DNA of 64,000 nt, taken from assembly GCA_964594125.1 (NCBI GenBank), contig CAZQLL010000001.1:1-64000 (forward strand), read 5' to 3'. Each line of letters opens with the position of its first letter. Positions within the stretch are counted from its first letter, which is position 1. A model generated the notes under the pieces. That model saw only the letters and a list, made by a program, of their open reading frames with translations, was not told where the DNA came from and searched no databases. A program made the position numbers and the translations under genes. This document shows positions 34,815 to 42,850 of the stretch, piece by piece. Source of the DNA: CAVRZJ01 sp964594125 (GTDB lineage Bacteria; Acidobacteriota; Thermoanaerobaculia; Thermoanaerobaculales; Thermoanaerobaculaceae).

Positions 34815-34842
34815 AGTATACACAAAAATTATTGAAAGTCAA
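34815..34842 (-). promoter_or_regulatory. Near-consensus sigma-70 promoter of RRM gene
   Basis: On the minus strand TTGACT (34837-34842), a 16-base spacer and TATACT (34815-34820). The 40 bases around it are strikingly AT-rich against the genome. The predicted start near 34808 gives a leader of about 135 bases before ATG 34672. Confidence 0.7.
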
Positions 34843-34846
34843 GAAT

Positions 34847-35299
34847 TTACGCGCGTCGGCGGGCGGCGACCACCGCGTCGTCGAGGCGCTGCAGGAAGCG
34901 GGAACGGTCGCGACCGGTGAACGGCTTGGGGCCGCCGTACAGCTCGCCGAGGTCGCGCAGGTCCGCCATCAGCGTGCGCGTCGCCAGCGCCGTGCCGATG
35001 TTCTCCGCCGTGAACGGCCAGCCGGTGGTCCCGATCACGGCCGCGCCCTTCCCGAGGCAGCGCGCGGCGAGCGGAATGTCGGCCGTGACGACGATGTCGC
35101 CGTCCTCCACGCGCTCGACGATGAAATCGTCCGCCACGTCGATCCCTTCGCCGACAACCTCGAGCACCACCCGCCGGTCCTCCGGCGTCCGCATCCGCGA
35201 GGCGGCGACCAGCGTGACGCCGAGGCCGTAGCGGGCCGCGACGCGGTAGATCTCGCCCTTCACCGGACACGCATCGGCGTCGACCCAGATGTGCGGCAG
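34847..35299 (-). CDS. YaiI/YqxD family (DUF188) protein, probable CTG start
   Basis: A 150-residue protein of the DUF188 family: IWVDADACPVKGEIYR near 4-19, then VTADIPLAARCLGKGA near 75-90 and RDLGELYGGPKPF near 118. Members are PIN-like-fold proteins of unknown function. Homologues begin just before IWVDADACP. Here no ATG, GTG or TTG lies in frame near that point, but CTG at 35299 has GGGAGG six bases upstream and gives LPHIWVDADAC. The longer frame to 35521 is Pro/Arg-rich and crosses the next gene's start. CTG is therefore preferred. Confidence 0.78.
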   Translation of the reverse strand: MPHIWVDADACPVKGEIYRVAARYGLGVTLVAASRMRTPEDRRVVLEVVGEGIDVADDFIVERVEDGDIVVTADIPLAARCLGKGAAVIGTTGWPFTAENIGTALATRTLMADLRDLGELYGGPKPFTGRDRSRFLQRLDDAVVAARRRA

Positions 35300-35472
35300 C
35301 GGCCACCTCCCTCGCAGCGCATCGTACGCCGGCGGAGCGCCCGGCGGATCGGGCGCGCGTGGCCGGAGCCGCGGCCCGGGAGGAGCCGCGGCGCCGCCAC
35401 CGGGAGACGGCCGCCGGAACCCGGCGGCCGCCGGTCTCGTATTGAATGACGGCAGTTGGACGGGAGGCGACG

Positions 35473-37263
35473 ATGGCCGTGCGACCGTACGCCGCGGCAC
35501 TGGTGGCCGCGCTTGCAGCAACGCTGGCCGGCGCGACCGAGCTGGCGTCGATCACGAAGCCCGGGCTGCGCACACTCTCGGCGCGGACGTTCACGCTCGA
35601 CCGCGAGCAGGAAGTGCGAATCGAGGGCGTCGCCGCCGACGTCAGCGGCTCGTGGTCGCCGGCGCGCATGTGGGTGCTCGACGCCGCCACGCGCACGGTC
35701 GTCTGGGACGTGGCCGGCGCCACCCTGGAGAAGCCGCGCCACGGCCTGGCGCGCTTCTCCGCCACCCTCCGCCTCGCGGCCGGCGACTACGAGCTGTACC
35801 TCGCCACCTTCCCGGGGACGAGCGGCACATGGGACCGCCATGGCGTGAACGTCCCCGAGCTGCTCGGCCGGCTGCAGGAGGCGCTCGACCTCGACGGCCT
35901 CGAGGACGTCGTCACCGAGCTGTCGGTGACGGTGAGCGGCGACGGCGCCGCCGGCGGCGACGGGTTGGCGGGCGCGATCCGCCGGCGGCTCGAGCGCGGC
36001 GCCGCGGTCGCCCTCCTCGGCGTCGGCGACGACGAGCAGGCGTCGGCCGGGTTCGCCCTGCGCGCACCGGCGAGGGTGCGCGTCTCCTGCCTCGGCGAGG
36101 TGCACTCCGACGGCGCCTACGACGGCGGCTGGATCGAGAACGCAGACACCGGCGAGCAGGTGTGGCGCTTCGACGGCGCCGACGCCCGCCCAGCCGGCGG
36201 CGCCGCCAAGAACCGGCGCGTCGAGGAAACGCTCGCGCTGCCGGCGGGGCGTTACGCGGTGGGCTACGCCACCGACGATTCGCACTCCGCCCGCACGTTC
36301 AACGCGCCGCCGCCCGACGACCCGCTCGCCTGGGGGATCGCCGTGCGGCCGGAAACGCCGGCCGACGCCGCTCAGGTCCTCCCCTTCACGCCGGAAGGCA
36401 CGGCCGGGCCGCGGGTGCTCGCCGCCCTGGTGAAGGTCCGCAGCGGCACGCAGCAGCTCGTCGGCTTCACGCTCCGGCGTCCGTGCCTTGTCCGCGTCGT
36501 GGCGATCGGCGAGGGCATGGACGACCGGATGTACGACCGCGGCTGGATCGTCGACGCCCGCAGCCACGCCGCGGTCTGGGAGATGGATTACGACAACACG
36601 GAGCACGCCGGCGGCGCAGCGAAGAACCGCGTCGGGCAGCGCGTGCTCGAGCTGCCGGCGGGGAGCTACGTCGTCCACTTCGCGACCGACGACAGCCACG
36701 CGTGGGGCGACTGGAACGCCGCGCCGCCGCTGGCGCGCGCGCGCTGGGGGATCACGGTGACCGCCACCGACCCGGCGTTCCGCCCCGAGGACGTGGCGCC
36801 GTACGACCCCGAGGCGGACGCCGGCCCGGCGCTCGTGCGCCTGACGCGCGTCGGGTCGGACGAGGAGCGGGAGGCGACGTTCACGCTCGAGCGCGCCACC
36901 GCCGTCGAGGTGTACGCCCTCGGCGAGGCTGCGGGCCGGCGCCTCGCCGACCGCGGCTGGATCGAGGCCGCAGGAAGCGGCACGGCCGTCTGGGAGATGC
37001 GGTACGAGAACACCTCGCACGCCGGCGGCGCCGAGAAGAACCGCGAGGTGCGCGCTGTCGTCCACCTGCAGGCGGGCGCCTATCGCGTCCACTACAGGAC
37101 CGACGACTCGCACGCCTTCGGCGACTGGAACGCCGCGCCGCCGCGCGATCCCGACGCCTGGGGCATCACGGTGACGCCGGCCGGCGAGGCGCCGGCCGGC
37201 ACGCTGCCTGCCGAGCTCCCGCCCGCCACCAGCCCGCCGGCGGAGGCGCCGCCGCAGCGCTGA
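35473..37263 (+). CDS. Exported protein of four repeated VWEM/DDSH modules
   Basis: A 596-residue exported protein from ATG 35473 (GGGAGG upstream), signal peptide about 1-22. It consists of about four copies of a 120-150-residue beta-rich module. The last three share strong motifs: DRGWI.DA, VWEM.Y.NT.HAGGA.KNR, L.LPAG.Y.VH..TDDSHA.GDWNAAPP and WGITV. The first copy (about 25-125) is diverged and lacks the DDSH motif. The repeated Asp-Asp-Ser-His could bind metal. I know no characterised family member. It is followed after 140 bases by the isomerase-like gene, with no sign of co-transcription. Confidence 0.75.
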   Translation: MAVRPYAAALVAALAATLAGATELASITKPGLRTLSARTFTLDREQEVRIEGVAADVSGSWSPARMWVLDAATRTVVWDVAGATLEKPRHGLARFSATLRLAAGDYELYLATFPGTSGTWDRHGVNVPELLGRLQEALDLDGLEDVVTELSVTVSGDGAAGGDGLAGAIRRRLERGAAVALLGVGDDEQASAGFALRAPARVRVSCLGEVHSDGAYDGGWIENADTGEQVWRFDGADARPAGGAAKNRRVEETLALPAGRYAVGYATDDSHSARTFNAPPPDDPLAWGIAVRPETPADAAQVLPFTPEGTAGPRVLAALVKVRSGTQQLVGFTLRRPCLVRVVAIGEGMDDRMYDRGWIVDARSHAAVWEMDYDNTEHAGGAAKNRVGQRVLELPAGSYVVHFATDDSHAWGDWNAAPPLARARWGITVTATDPAFRPEDVAPYDPEADAGPALVRLTRVGSDEEREATFTLERATAVEVYALGEAAGRRLADRGWIEAAGSGTAVWEMRYENTSHAGGAEKNREVRAVVHLQAGAYRVHYRTDDSHAFGDWNAAPPRDPDAWGITVTPAGEAPAGTLPAELPPATSPPAEAPPQR

Positions 37264-37393
37264 TCCCCTGCCGGTCCTCCGCACGCTCGCGGGCTGGCGC
37301 CCGCCGCAGGCGTGAGCCCGCGCCGAGAGAACGCACCTGCCCCGAGGTTGAGCCGGTGGCCGCGGGTTCGCGACCCCGGGGAGCGCGCTCGGC

Positions 37394-37399
37394 TATGCT
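37394..37399 (+). promoter_or_regulatory. -10 element giving a leaderless isomerase-like transcript
   Basis: GGCTATGCT at 37391-37399 places a TATGCT -10 only six bases before ATG 37406, so transcription should begin at or next to the start codon. Confidence 0.4.
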
Positions 37400-37405
37400 G
37401 TGCGC

Positions 37406-38617
37406 ATGCTTGCAATCCTGCCGCTCGCCTCGGAGCTCAACCCGCCGGAGGCCGTCAGCGCGACGCTTGCGCGCGTCTCCGACCGCCTCGCGCGGCGCGA
37501 GGTGCCGCACCGCTTCGTCGCCGCCGACGCGCCCCGCGACGCCGTGCTGCTGCTCACCGGCGGCACCGAGCACCGTGCGCTGAAGGCGGCCGCCCGCATC
37601 GAAGGGCCGGTGCTGCTGCTCGCCCACCCCGAGCAGAACTCGCTGCCGGCGGCGCTCGAGACGCTCGGCCGCCTGCGCCAGCTTGGACGACCGGGGCGCG
37701 TCTTCCCGGTGGGCGACCACGACGACGGCGGCGAGCTCGCTCGCCTGCCGCGCCACCTCGCCACCCGTCGGCGCCTGCGCGCGGCGCGCGTCGGCCGCGT
37801 CGGCCGTCCCTCCGACTGGCTGGTGGCGAGCACGCCGGCGCCGGCGGCGGTGGCCGCCGCGTGGGGACCGGAGGTGGTCGACGTGGACATGGCGGCGGTG
37901 CGCGAGGCGATGTGCGCCGTCGAGCCCGCCGAGGCGGCGGCGATTCGCGATGAGCTGGTCGCCGCTGCCGAGGCGGTGCGCGAGCCGTCGGCCGACGACC
38001 TCGCCGGCGCCGCCCGCGTCGCCGCGGCGCTGCGCCGGGTGGCGCGCGAGCACCGTCTCGACGCCTGCACGGTGCGCTGCTTCGACCTCGTCGAGGGCGA
38101 GCGCACCACCGGCTGCCTGGCGCTCTCGCTGCTGCTCGACGAGGGCGTGGCTGCCGGCTGCGAAGGCGACCTGCCGGCGGCGCTCACCATGCTCTGGCTG
38201 CAGCTCGTGACCGGCCTCCCGTCGTTCATGGCCAACCCGCAGGACGTCGACGCCGGCGCCGGCACGCTCGCGCTCGCGCACTGCACGGTGGCGCGCCGCC
38301 TGGTGACGGGCTACACGCTGCGCTCGCACTTCGAGTCGTCGCTCGGGGTCGGCATCGCGGGCGAGATCCCGCCGGGACCGGCGACGCTCGCCCGCATCGG
38401 CGGCGAGGACCTGCGCGCGCTGCTGGCGGTCGACGGCGAGGTGGTCGCAGGCGGCCCGCCGAACCCGCTGCGCTGCCGCACGCAGGTGACGCTGCGACTC
38501 GGCGAAGCCGTGCGCGGCCTGCTCGCGTCGCCGCTCGGCAATCACCACGTGCTCGCTCCCGGCCACTGGGCTCGCGAGCTGCGCGAGTACCACGACCTGT
38601 TCGTGCGCGCAGCGTGA
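37406..38617 (+). CDS. L-fucose/L-arabinose isomerase-like protein
   Basis: A 403-residue cytosolic protein of the fucose-isomerase-like group, shorter than true FucI (about 590). The N-terminal half looks like a Rossmann-type substrate domain (VLLLTGGTEHRALKAA; EVVDVDMAAVREAM). The C-terminal half has the recognisable features: ERTTGCLALSLLLDEGVAAGCEGDLPAALTM, split near 235-265, FMANPQDVD near 275, and LALAHCTVARRLV...YTLRSHFESSLGVGI. The Glu and His in these segments would be metal ligands. The sugar is unknown. ATG 37406 is preferred over GTG 37400; neither has a ribosome-binding site, consistent with a leaderless message. Confidence 0.78.
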   Translation: MLAILPLASELNPPEAVSATLARVSDRLARREVPHRFVAADAPRDAVLLLTGGTEHRALKAAARIEGPVLLLAHPEQNSLPAALETLGRLRQLGRPGRVFPVGDHDDGGELARLPRHLATRRRLRAARVGRVGRPSDWLVASTPAPAAVAAAWGPEVVDVDMAAVREAMCAVEPAEAAAIRDELVAAAEAVREPSADDLAGAARVAAALRRVAREHRLDACTVRCFDLVEGERTTGCLALSLLLDEGVAAGCEGDLPAALTMLWLQLVTGLPSFMANPQDVDAGAGTLALAHCTVARRLVTGYTLRSHFESSLGVGIAGEIPPGPATLARIGGEDLRALLAVDGEVVAGGPPNPLRCRTQVTLRLGEAVRGLLASPLGNHHVLAPGHWARELREYHDLFVRAA

Positions 38618-38704
38618 ACGCCTTCCCAACGTGCGGGCCAGGCTGACGCCGGCGATCGGGCCGTCGCCCGCATCTCGGGAAGCCGCACGCGGGAGCACTG
38701 ACCG

Positions 38705-38887
38705 TCAGCGCCGTGGCATCACGGCCCACAGCACGAGGTAGACGATGATCCCCGGGAACGCGGCCGAGAGGATCGACACGAGCACGTAGAGCACCCGCAC
38801 GCGGGTGACGTCCCAGCCGAGCCACTCGGCGACGCCGCCGCACACCCCGGCGATCATCCGGTTGCGGCTGGACAGGTACAACGGCAT
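38705..38887 (-). CDS. PspC-domain protein
   Basis: A 60-residue inner-membrane protein consisting of a PspC domain only: RNRMIAGVCGGVAEWLGWD at 8-26, then VRVLYVLVSILSAAFPGIIVYLVLWAVMP as one long or two short membrane helices, split about 30-58. PspC family proteins act in membrane-stress responses. No PspA or PspB gene is adjacent. Convergent with the isomerase-like gene and divergent from the symporter gene. Confidence 0.92.
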   Translation of the reverse strand: MPLYLSSRNRMIAGVCGGVAEWLGWDVTRVRVLYVLVSILSAAFPGIIVYLVLWAVMPRR

Positions 38888-38994
38888 GGCAACCCCCTTC
38901 CTGCCCTACTGTACGCGAGGTCGAGGCGCGGGTTCGCAGCGGCAACGAGGCGAGTCGCCCCGCCGTGGCGGCGCGGCGGCGCGGCGGCCGCTGC

Positions 38995-39000
38995 TATGCT
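38995..39000 (+). promoter_or_regulatory. Extended -10 element of symporter gene
   Basis: TGCTATGCT at 38992-39000 fits an extended -10 (TGnTATnnT). It leaves a leader of about 55 bases to ATG 39062. Confidence 0.4.
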
Positions 39001-39061
39001 GCTCACCCGTGACCACGACGCCTGGCAACGTACGTTTCGCGCTCCGGAAAGGCACCAGCCC

Positions 39062-40852
39062 ATGCGCCTGACGCTGCTCGACTGGGCCATCATCGCCGCC
39101 TCGCTGCTGATCTGCTTCGTGCCCGCCCTGTTCTTCGGCCGCCGCGCCGGGCGGAACACGTCGGAGTTCTTCGTCTCCGGGCGCTCGGTGCCGTGGTGGC
39201 TGGCGGGGCTGTCGATGGTGGCGACGACGTTCTCCTCCGACACCCCCAACCTCGTCACCGACATCGTGCGCCGCCAGGGAGTCGCCGGCAACTGGGTGTG
39301 GTGGGCGTTCACCCTCACCGGCATGGCGACGGTGTTCTTCTACGCTCGGCTGTGGCGGCGCTCCGGCGTGATGACCGATCTCGAGTTCTACGAGCTCCGC
39401 TACTCGGGCGCGGCCGCCAGCGTGGTGCGCGGGTTCCGCTCGGTGTACCTCGGGCTGTTCTTCAACTGCATGATCATGGCCACCGTCAACCTGGCGGCGT
39501 GCAAGATCGCCGGCGTGCTGTTCGGCCTGCCGCGCTGGCAGACGCTGGTGATCGTCGGCCTGCTCAACGTCGTCTTCGCCGCCCACTCCGGCCTCTGGGG
39601 CGTGCTCGTCATCGACATGATCCAGTTCACGGTGATGATGACCGCGGTGATCGCCGCGGCGTTCTTCGCGGTCCAGCACGTCGGCGGCCTCGACGCGATG
39701 GTCGCCGCAGTATCCGCCAAGGCCGGCCCGGGCGGCATTTCCTATCTCGACATGCTGCCCGACTTCTCCAGCCACTGGGACCTGGCGCTCGCGGTGTTCG
39801 TGATGCCGATCGCGGTGCAGTGGTGGTCTGTGTGGTACCCCGGCGCCGAGCCCGGCGGCGGCTCGTACATCGCGCAGCGCATGCTCGCGTCGAAGTCGGA
39901 GAAGGACTCGCTCGGGGCGGTGCTGTTCTTCAACCTCGCCCACTACGTGCTGCGGCCGTGGCCGTGGATCCTCGTCGCCCTGTGCTCGCTGATCGTCTAC
40001 CCCGAGCTTTCCGACATCAGGCGCGCCTTCCCGGATCTCGACCCCGGCCTGATCGGCCACGACATCGCCTACCCGGCGATGCTCACGTTCCTCCCCGCCG
40101 GGTTCATCGGGCTGATGGTCGGCGGTCTGATCGCCGCCACCTCGTCGACGATCCTGACCCACCTCAACTGGGGAGCGTCGTACCTGGTGCACGACTTCTA
40201 CCAGCGGTTCATCAACCGCGGCGCGAGCGAGCGCCACTACGTCCTGATGGGTCGGCTGGCGACAGTGGGTCTGTTCCTGTGCGCCGCCGGCACGACCTAC
40301 CTGCTCGACACCGCCAAGGACGCGTTCGACGTCATCCTCCAGGTCGGCGCCGGCACCGGCCTGCTGTACCTCGTGCGCTGGTTCTGGTGGCGCGTCAACG
40401 CCTGGTGCGAGGTGGTGGCGATGGTGTCGTCGTTCGCGGTGTCGGTGGTGCTGCTCCTGATCGGCCGCGCCGGCACGCCGGTCTCCACCCACATCGGGCT
40501 GCTCGTCACCATCGCGGTCACCACCGTCTCGTGGGTGGCGACCGCGTACCTCGGGCCGCAGACCGACCGCGCCACGCTGGTCGCTTTCTACCGCAAGGTG
40601 CGCCCGTTCGGCCCCGGCTGGCGGCGGGTGCGCGCCGCGGCCGGCATCTCAGAGACCGAGGCGCGCTCGGCGGCCGAGAACATCCCGCTCGGCCTGCTCG
40701 GCTGGGTCGCCGGCACCTCGGTGATCTGGTCGGCGCTGTTCACCGTCGGCAACGTGCTCTACGGCCGCACCGGCAGCGCGCTGGCGCTCGCCGCCGTGTT
40801 CGTCGTCAGCGGCCTGGTGCTGCTGCGCGTGATCAACCGCCTGTGGCGGTGA
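39062..40852 (+). CDS. Sodium:solute symporter (SSS family)
   Basis: A 596-residue membrane transporter with about 14 helices. SSS features: SEFFVSGRSVPWWLAGLSMVATTFSSDTP near 37-65 (first core helices), YYELRYSG-like ...LEFYELRYSG near 110, and MVGGLIAATSSTILTHLNWGASYLVHDFY near 352-380, where the Ser/Thr line the sodium site. It would import a solute with sodium; relatives without a solute assigned are common in Acidobacteriota and Bacteroidetes. ATG 39062 is chosen as the first codon of the first helix region, with AAAGG upstream. Transcribed alone. Confidence 0.9.
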   Translation: MRLTLLDWAIIAASLLICFVPALFFGRRAGRNTSEFFVSGRSVPWWLAGLSMVATTFSSDTPNLVTDIVRRQGVAGNWVWWAFTLTGMATVFFYARLWRRSGVMTDLEFYELRYSGAAASVVRGFRSVYLGLFFNCMIMATVNLAACKIAGVLFGLPRWQTLVIVGLLNVVFAAHSGLWGVLVIDMIQFTVMMTAVIAAAFFAVQHVGGLDAMVAAVSAKAGPGGISYLDMLPDFSSHWDLALAVFVMPIAVQWWSVWYPGAEPGGGSYIAQRMLASKSEKDSLGAVLFFNLAHYVLRPWPWILVALCSLIVYPELSDIRRAFPDLDPGLIGHDIAYPAMLTFLPAGFIGLMVGGLIAATSSTILTHLNWGASYLVHDFYQRFINRGASERHYVLMGRLATVGLFLCAAGTTYLLDTAKDAFDVILQVGAGTGLLYLVRWFWWRVNAWCEVVAMVSSFAVSVVLLLIGRAGTPVSTHIGLLVTIAVTTVSWVATAYLGPQTDRATLVAFYRKVRPFGPGWRRVRAAAGISETEARSAAENIPLGLLGWVAGTSVIWSALFTVGNVLYGRTGSALALAAVFVVSGLVLLRVINRLWR

Positions 40853-40905
40853 GTCAGCGGACAGCCCACAGTCGACAGCTCACAGTCGACGGTAGCAGTT
40901 GAGCC
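40853..40905. repeat. Short tandem repeat between symporter and Fic genes
   Basis: GACAGCCCACAGTCGACAGC then TCACAGTCGACGG: the phrase CACAGTCGAC occurs twice, 14 bases apart, between two converging stops. Confidence 0.5.
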
Positions 40906-42099
40906 TCAGCTCGACAGGAAGCCGTGGACCTTGGCCTTGGGCAGCTCTCGTGCCCGCTTGAAGAACTCGGACTCCGTGATCTGCGCCGGCCACTCGAGGT
41001 TCACCGACAGGAGCCACTCCTCGCCGTCCGGCGCCCGCCTCGCTCGCAGCGCCTGGAGTCGGATCAGGTAGTTCAGATCGCGGAGGAGGGCCTTGTACGG
41101 GTTCTTCACCAGATACAGGTGGCGCGTCTTGTGATCGACTTGCCGCAGCGTCACCTCGCCCTCGTCCAGGAGCGCATTGAGGACCTGCACGTGCCGCGCC
41201 GACATCACGCGCTTGCGAGGCGACCGCAGGCGACCGAACAGGTCGGTGGCAGTGTTGCGAAACAGCGCCTTCGTGACGTGCAGCCGTATCTCCTCGAGGA
41301 GAAGGCCGCACTGCCTCTCGACACCCTTCAGGGCGAACTTCAGGAACGGCGTCAGGTCGTGTCTTCCCGCCCCGGTTTCGTTGAGCGCCTCGAGATACGC
41401 CGTCTTGTTGTCGTAGTAGTAGTTGGACATCGCGATGAAGAGTGTGTCCCGCAACCCGACCCGCTGCAGCATCAGCGCTTCGAGCGCGCGTGCCGTGCGT
41501 CCGTTGCCGTCAGGGAATGGGTGCATGGCGGCAAGGTGATAGTGCAGGGCGGCTGCCTGTACAAGTGCGTCGTGGCCCTTGAACTCAGCCTGAGCAACGG
41601 CGGCGAGCCGCCGGAACGCGGCGGCGCACTCGTCGCCCCCTTCGGCCCCGCGGTGGCGCGGCGCGCCGAACGTGACGTTCTGGTCCCTGGCGCGGAGCGC
41701 TCCCGGTGAGCAATGATCGTCGTCACAGCCGGAGACGAGTCGCCGATGGACGTCGAGGATCAGCGCCTCGTCGACGGGGCGATCCGCCGGCAGGGTGCAG
41801 ATCCAGCGGTACGTCGCCACCGCCGCTGCCGCCTGGCGCTGTGAGCGGGTGGCCAGTTGCGCGGGCGTGTCGCTCATGGCGGCATCGAGCTCCTTATCGG
41901 TGAACTCGGCGCCCTCGATCCTCGAGGTCCCGGCAACCTCGCGCTTGAGCTGAATGCGTTGCAGGTCGTCGGCCCAGCTCTTCTGGTACGGCATCTTGGT
42001 CAGAGCGAGAATCGCCGCCTTGGCCCCCAGCAGCTCGACCAGCACCGCTGCGGCGTCGTAGCGGATCCACTCCCCCGGCATCTCGTAGCGGATCGTCAT
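40906..42099 (-). CDS. Fic-family AMP transferase
   Basis: A 397-residue Fic protein that would transfer AMP (or related groups) from nucleotides to protein hydroxyls. The core motif HPFPDGNGRTARALE near 196-210 has all catalytic residues (His, Asp/Gly-Asn-Gly-Arg). An N-terminal inhibitory motif of the (S/T)xxxE(G/N) type is present as TSRIEG near 58-63, so activity is probably autoinhibited (class II). The N-terminal DUF4172/Fic_N-like region has AGTSRIEGAEFT. The last 100 residues look like a winged helix (SARHVQVLNALLDEGEVTL). It has a near-consensus promoter and starts the accessory island. Confidence 0.93.
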   Translation of the reverse strand: MTIRYEMPGEWIRYDAAAVLVELLGAKAAILALTKMPYQKSWADDLQRIQLKREVAGTSRIEGAEFTDKELDAAMSDTPAQLATRSQRQAAAAVATYRWICTLPADRPVDEALILDVHRRLVSGCDDDHCSPGALRARDQNVTFGAPRHRGAEGGDECAAAFRRLAAVAQAEFKGHDALVQAAALHYHLAAMHPFPDGNGRTARALEALMLQRVGLRDTLFIAMSNYYYDNKTAYLEALNETGAGRHDLTPFLKFALKGVERQCGLLLEEIRLHVTKALFRNTATDLFGRLRSPRKRVMSARHVQVLNALLDEGEVTLRQVDHKTRHLYLVKNPYKALLRDLNYLIRLQALRARRAPDGEEWLLSVNLEWPAQITESEFFKRARELPKAKVHGFLSS

Positions 42100-42438
42100 T
42101 GTCCGATTGTAGCTTCGCTCATTTCCATGTCAAAACCTGTGTCAGTCCCGGTGTTTACACTCTCTCTAATAGATTTTTGCTTCATTTACGGGGAGCTCAT
42201 TATCCATAATGTTTCCACGTCATTTCTGTCCTTTCGCATGTTGTTGCCACCCCCGAATTCGATCGTCGAGTTCCGACATCGTCCTGTCTGTCTCCGACGA
42301 AGCGGCCGCCTGTCTCCCTCGGGCCTCCCATCACGCGGCGAGGAAAACTTCGGCGAGTCGGCACGCCCAGTCGGAAGCACAAGGTGGTGAAGACGTAGGC
42401 ACCGCAGCGTACGGTGCGCTGTAGGGTCGTCGGTGGTA
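42100..42438. other. AT-rich intergenic region at island edge
   Basis: No supported gene. Positions 42110-42260 are conspicuously AT-rich for this genome (TTTTTGCTTCATTTACGG and similar), a sign of acquired DNA. It holds the Fic promoter at 42106-42133 and GTGTTTACAC at about 42150-42159, a near-palindrome that could be an operator. Short open frames here lack ribosome-binding sites. Confidence 0.55.
42106..42133 (-). promoter_or_regulatory. Consensus sigma-70 promoter of fic gene (leaderless)
   Basis: On the minus strand TTGACA (42128-42133), a 16-base spacer, TACAAT (42106-42111), then six bases and the ATG at 42099. Transcription should begin at or beside the start codon. Confidence 0.75.
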
Positions 42439-42675
42439 TCAGAGCTCCAGCCGCATACCGAGATGCTTGGCTATCTCCTGAAGCCACCGCTCGTGTCGCT
42501 CGACCCGGTGCGCAAGGACGACCATCTCTTGAAAGTACGCATCGGCCCGCCTGGCGAAGCCGTCGACGCTGCCCTGCAGGGAGGCAAAGCCCTCCTTGAG
42601 ATCGGACATCTCGCCTCCGATCGAGTCGAAGCGCTTGTCCAGGTACGCGATCAATGGTGCGAAGTCGGTGGTCAT
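42439..42675 (-). CDS. Small coiled-coil protein in accessory island
   Basis: A 78-residue protein from ATG 42675 with AGGAG upstream. It is one amphipathic, probably coiled-coil helix: APLIAYLDKRFDSIGGEMS, SLQGSVDGFARRADAYFQEM and VERHERWLQEIAKHLG. Similar short coiled-coil proteins occur near restriction and toxin genes in many genomes, but I can assign no role. It is divergent from the broken restriction-modification gene, with 175 bases between their starts. Confidence 0.65.
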   Translation of the reverse strand: MTTDFAPLIAYLDKRFDSIGGEMSDLKEGFASLQGSVDGFARRADAYFQEMVVLAHRVERHERWLQEIAKHLGMRLEL

Positions 42676-42850
42676 GGTTCTCCTATCTTGCATGAGGTCC
42701 ATGCCAATCACAACCACACCATGCTCGACGGCAACAGCAACGTGTTTCCTCTGGCTCCGGCGGGAGGCAAACTCCGTGCGGCGCGTGGACCCGGCGAGGC
42801 CATCGTCTCGATGGCCTGCACGCCACGGCCCCGTGTCACACTGTCCACTC

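Noticed and set aside
42200..42487. Open frame on the minus strand in the AT-rich region
   Set aside because: No ribosome-binding site, overlaps the coiled-coil gene in another frame, and the composition is random-looking.
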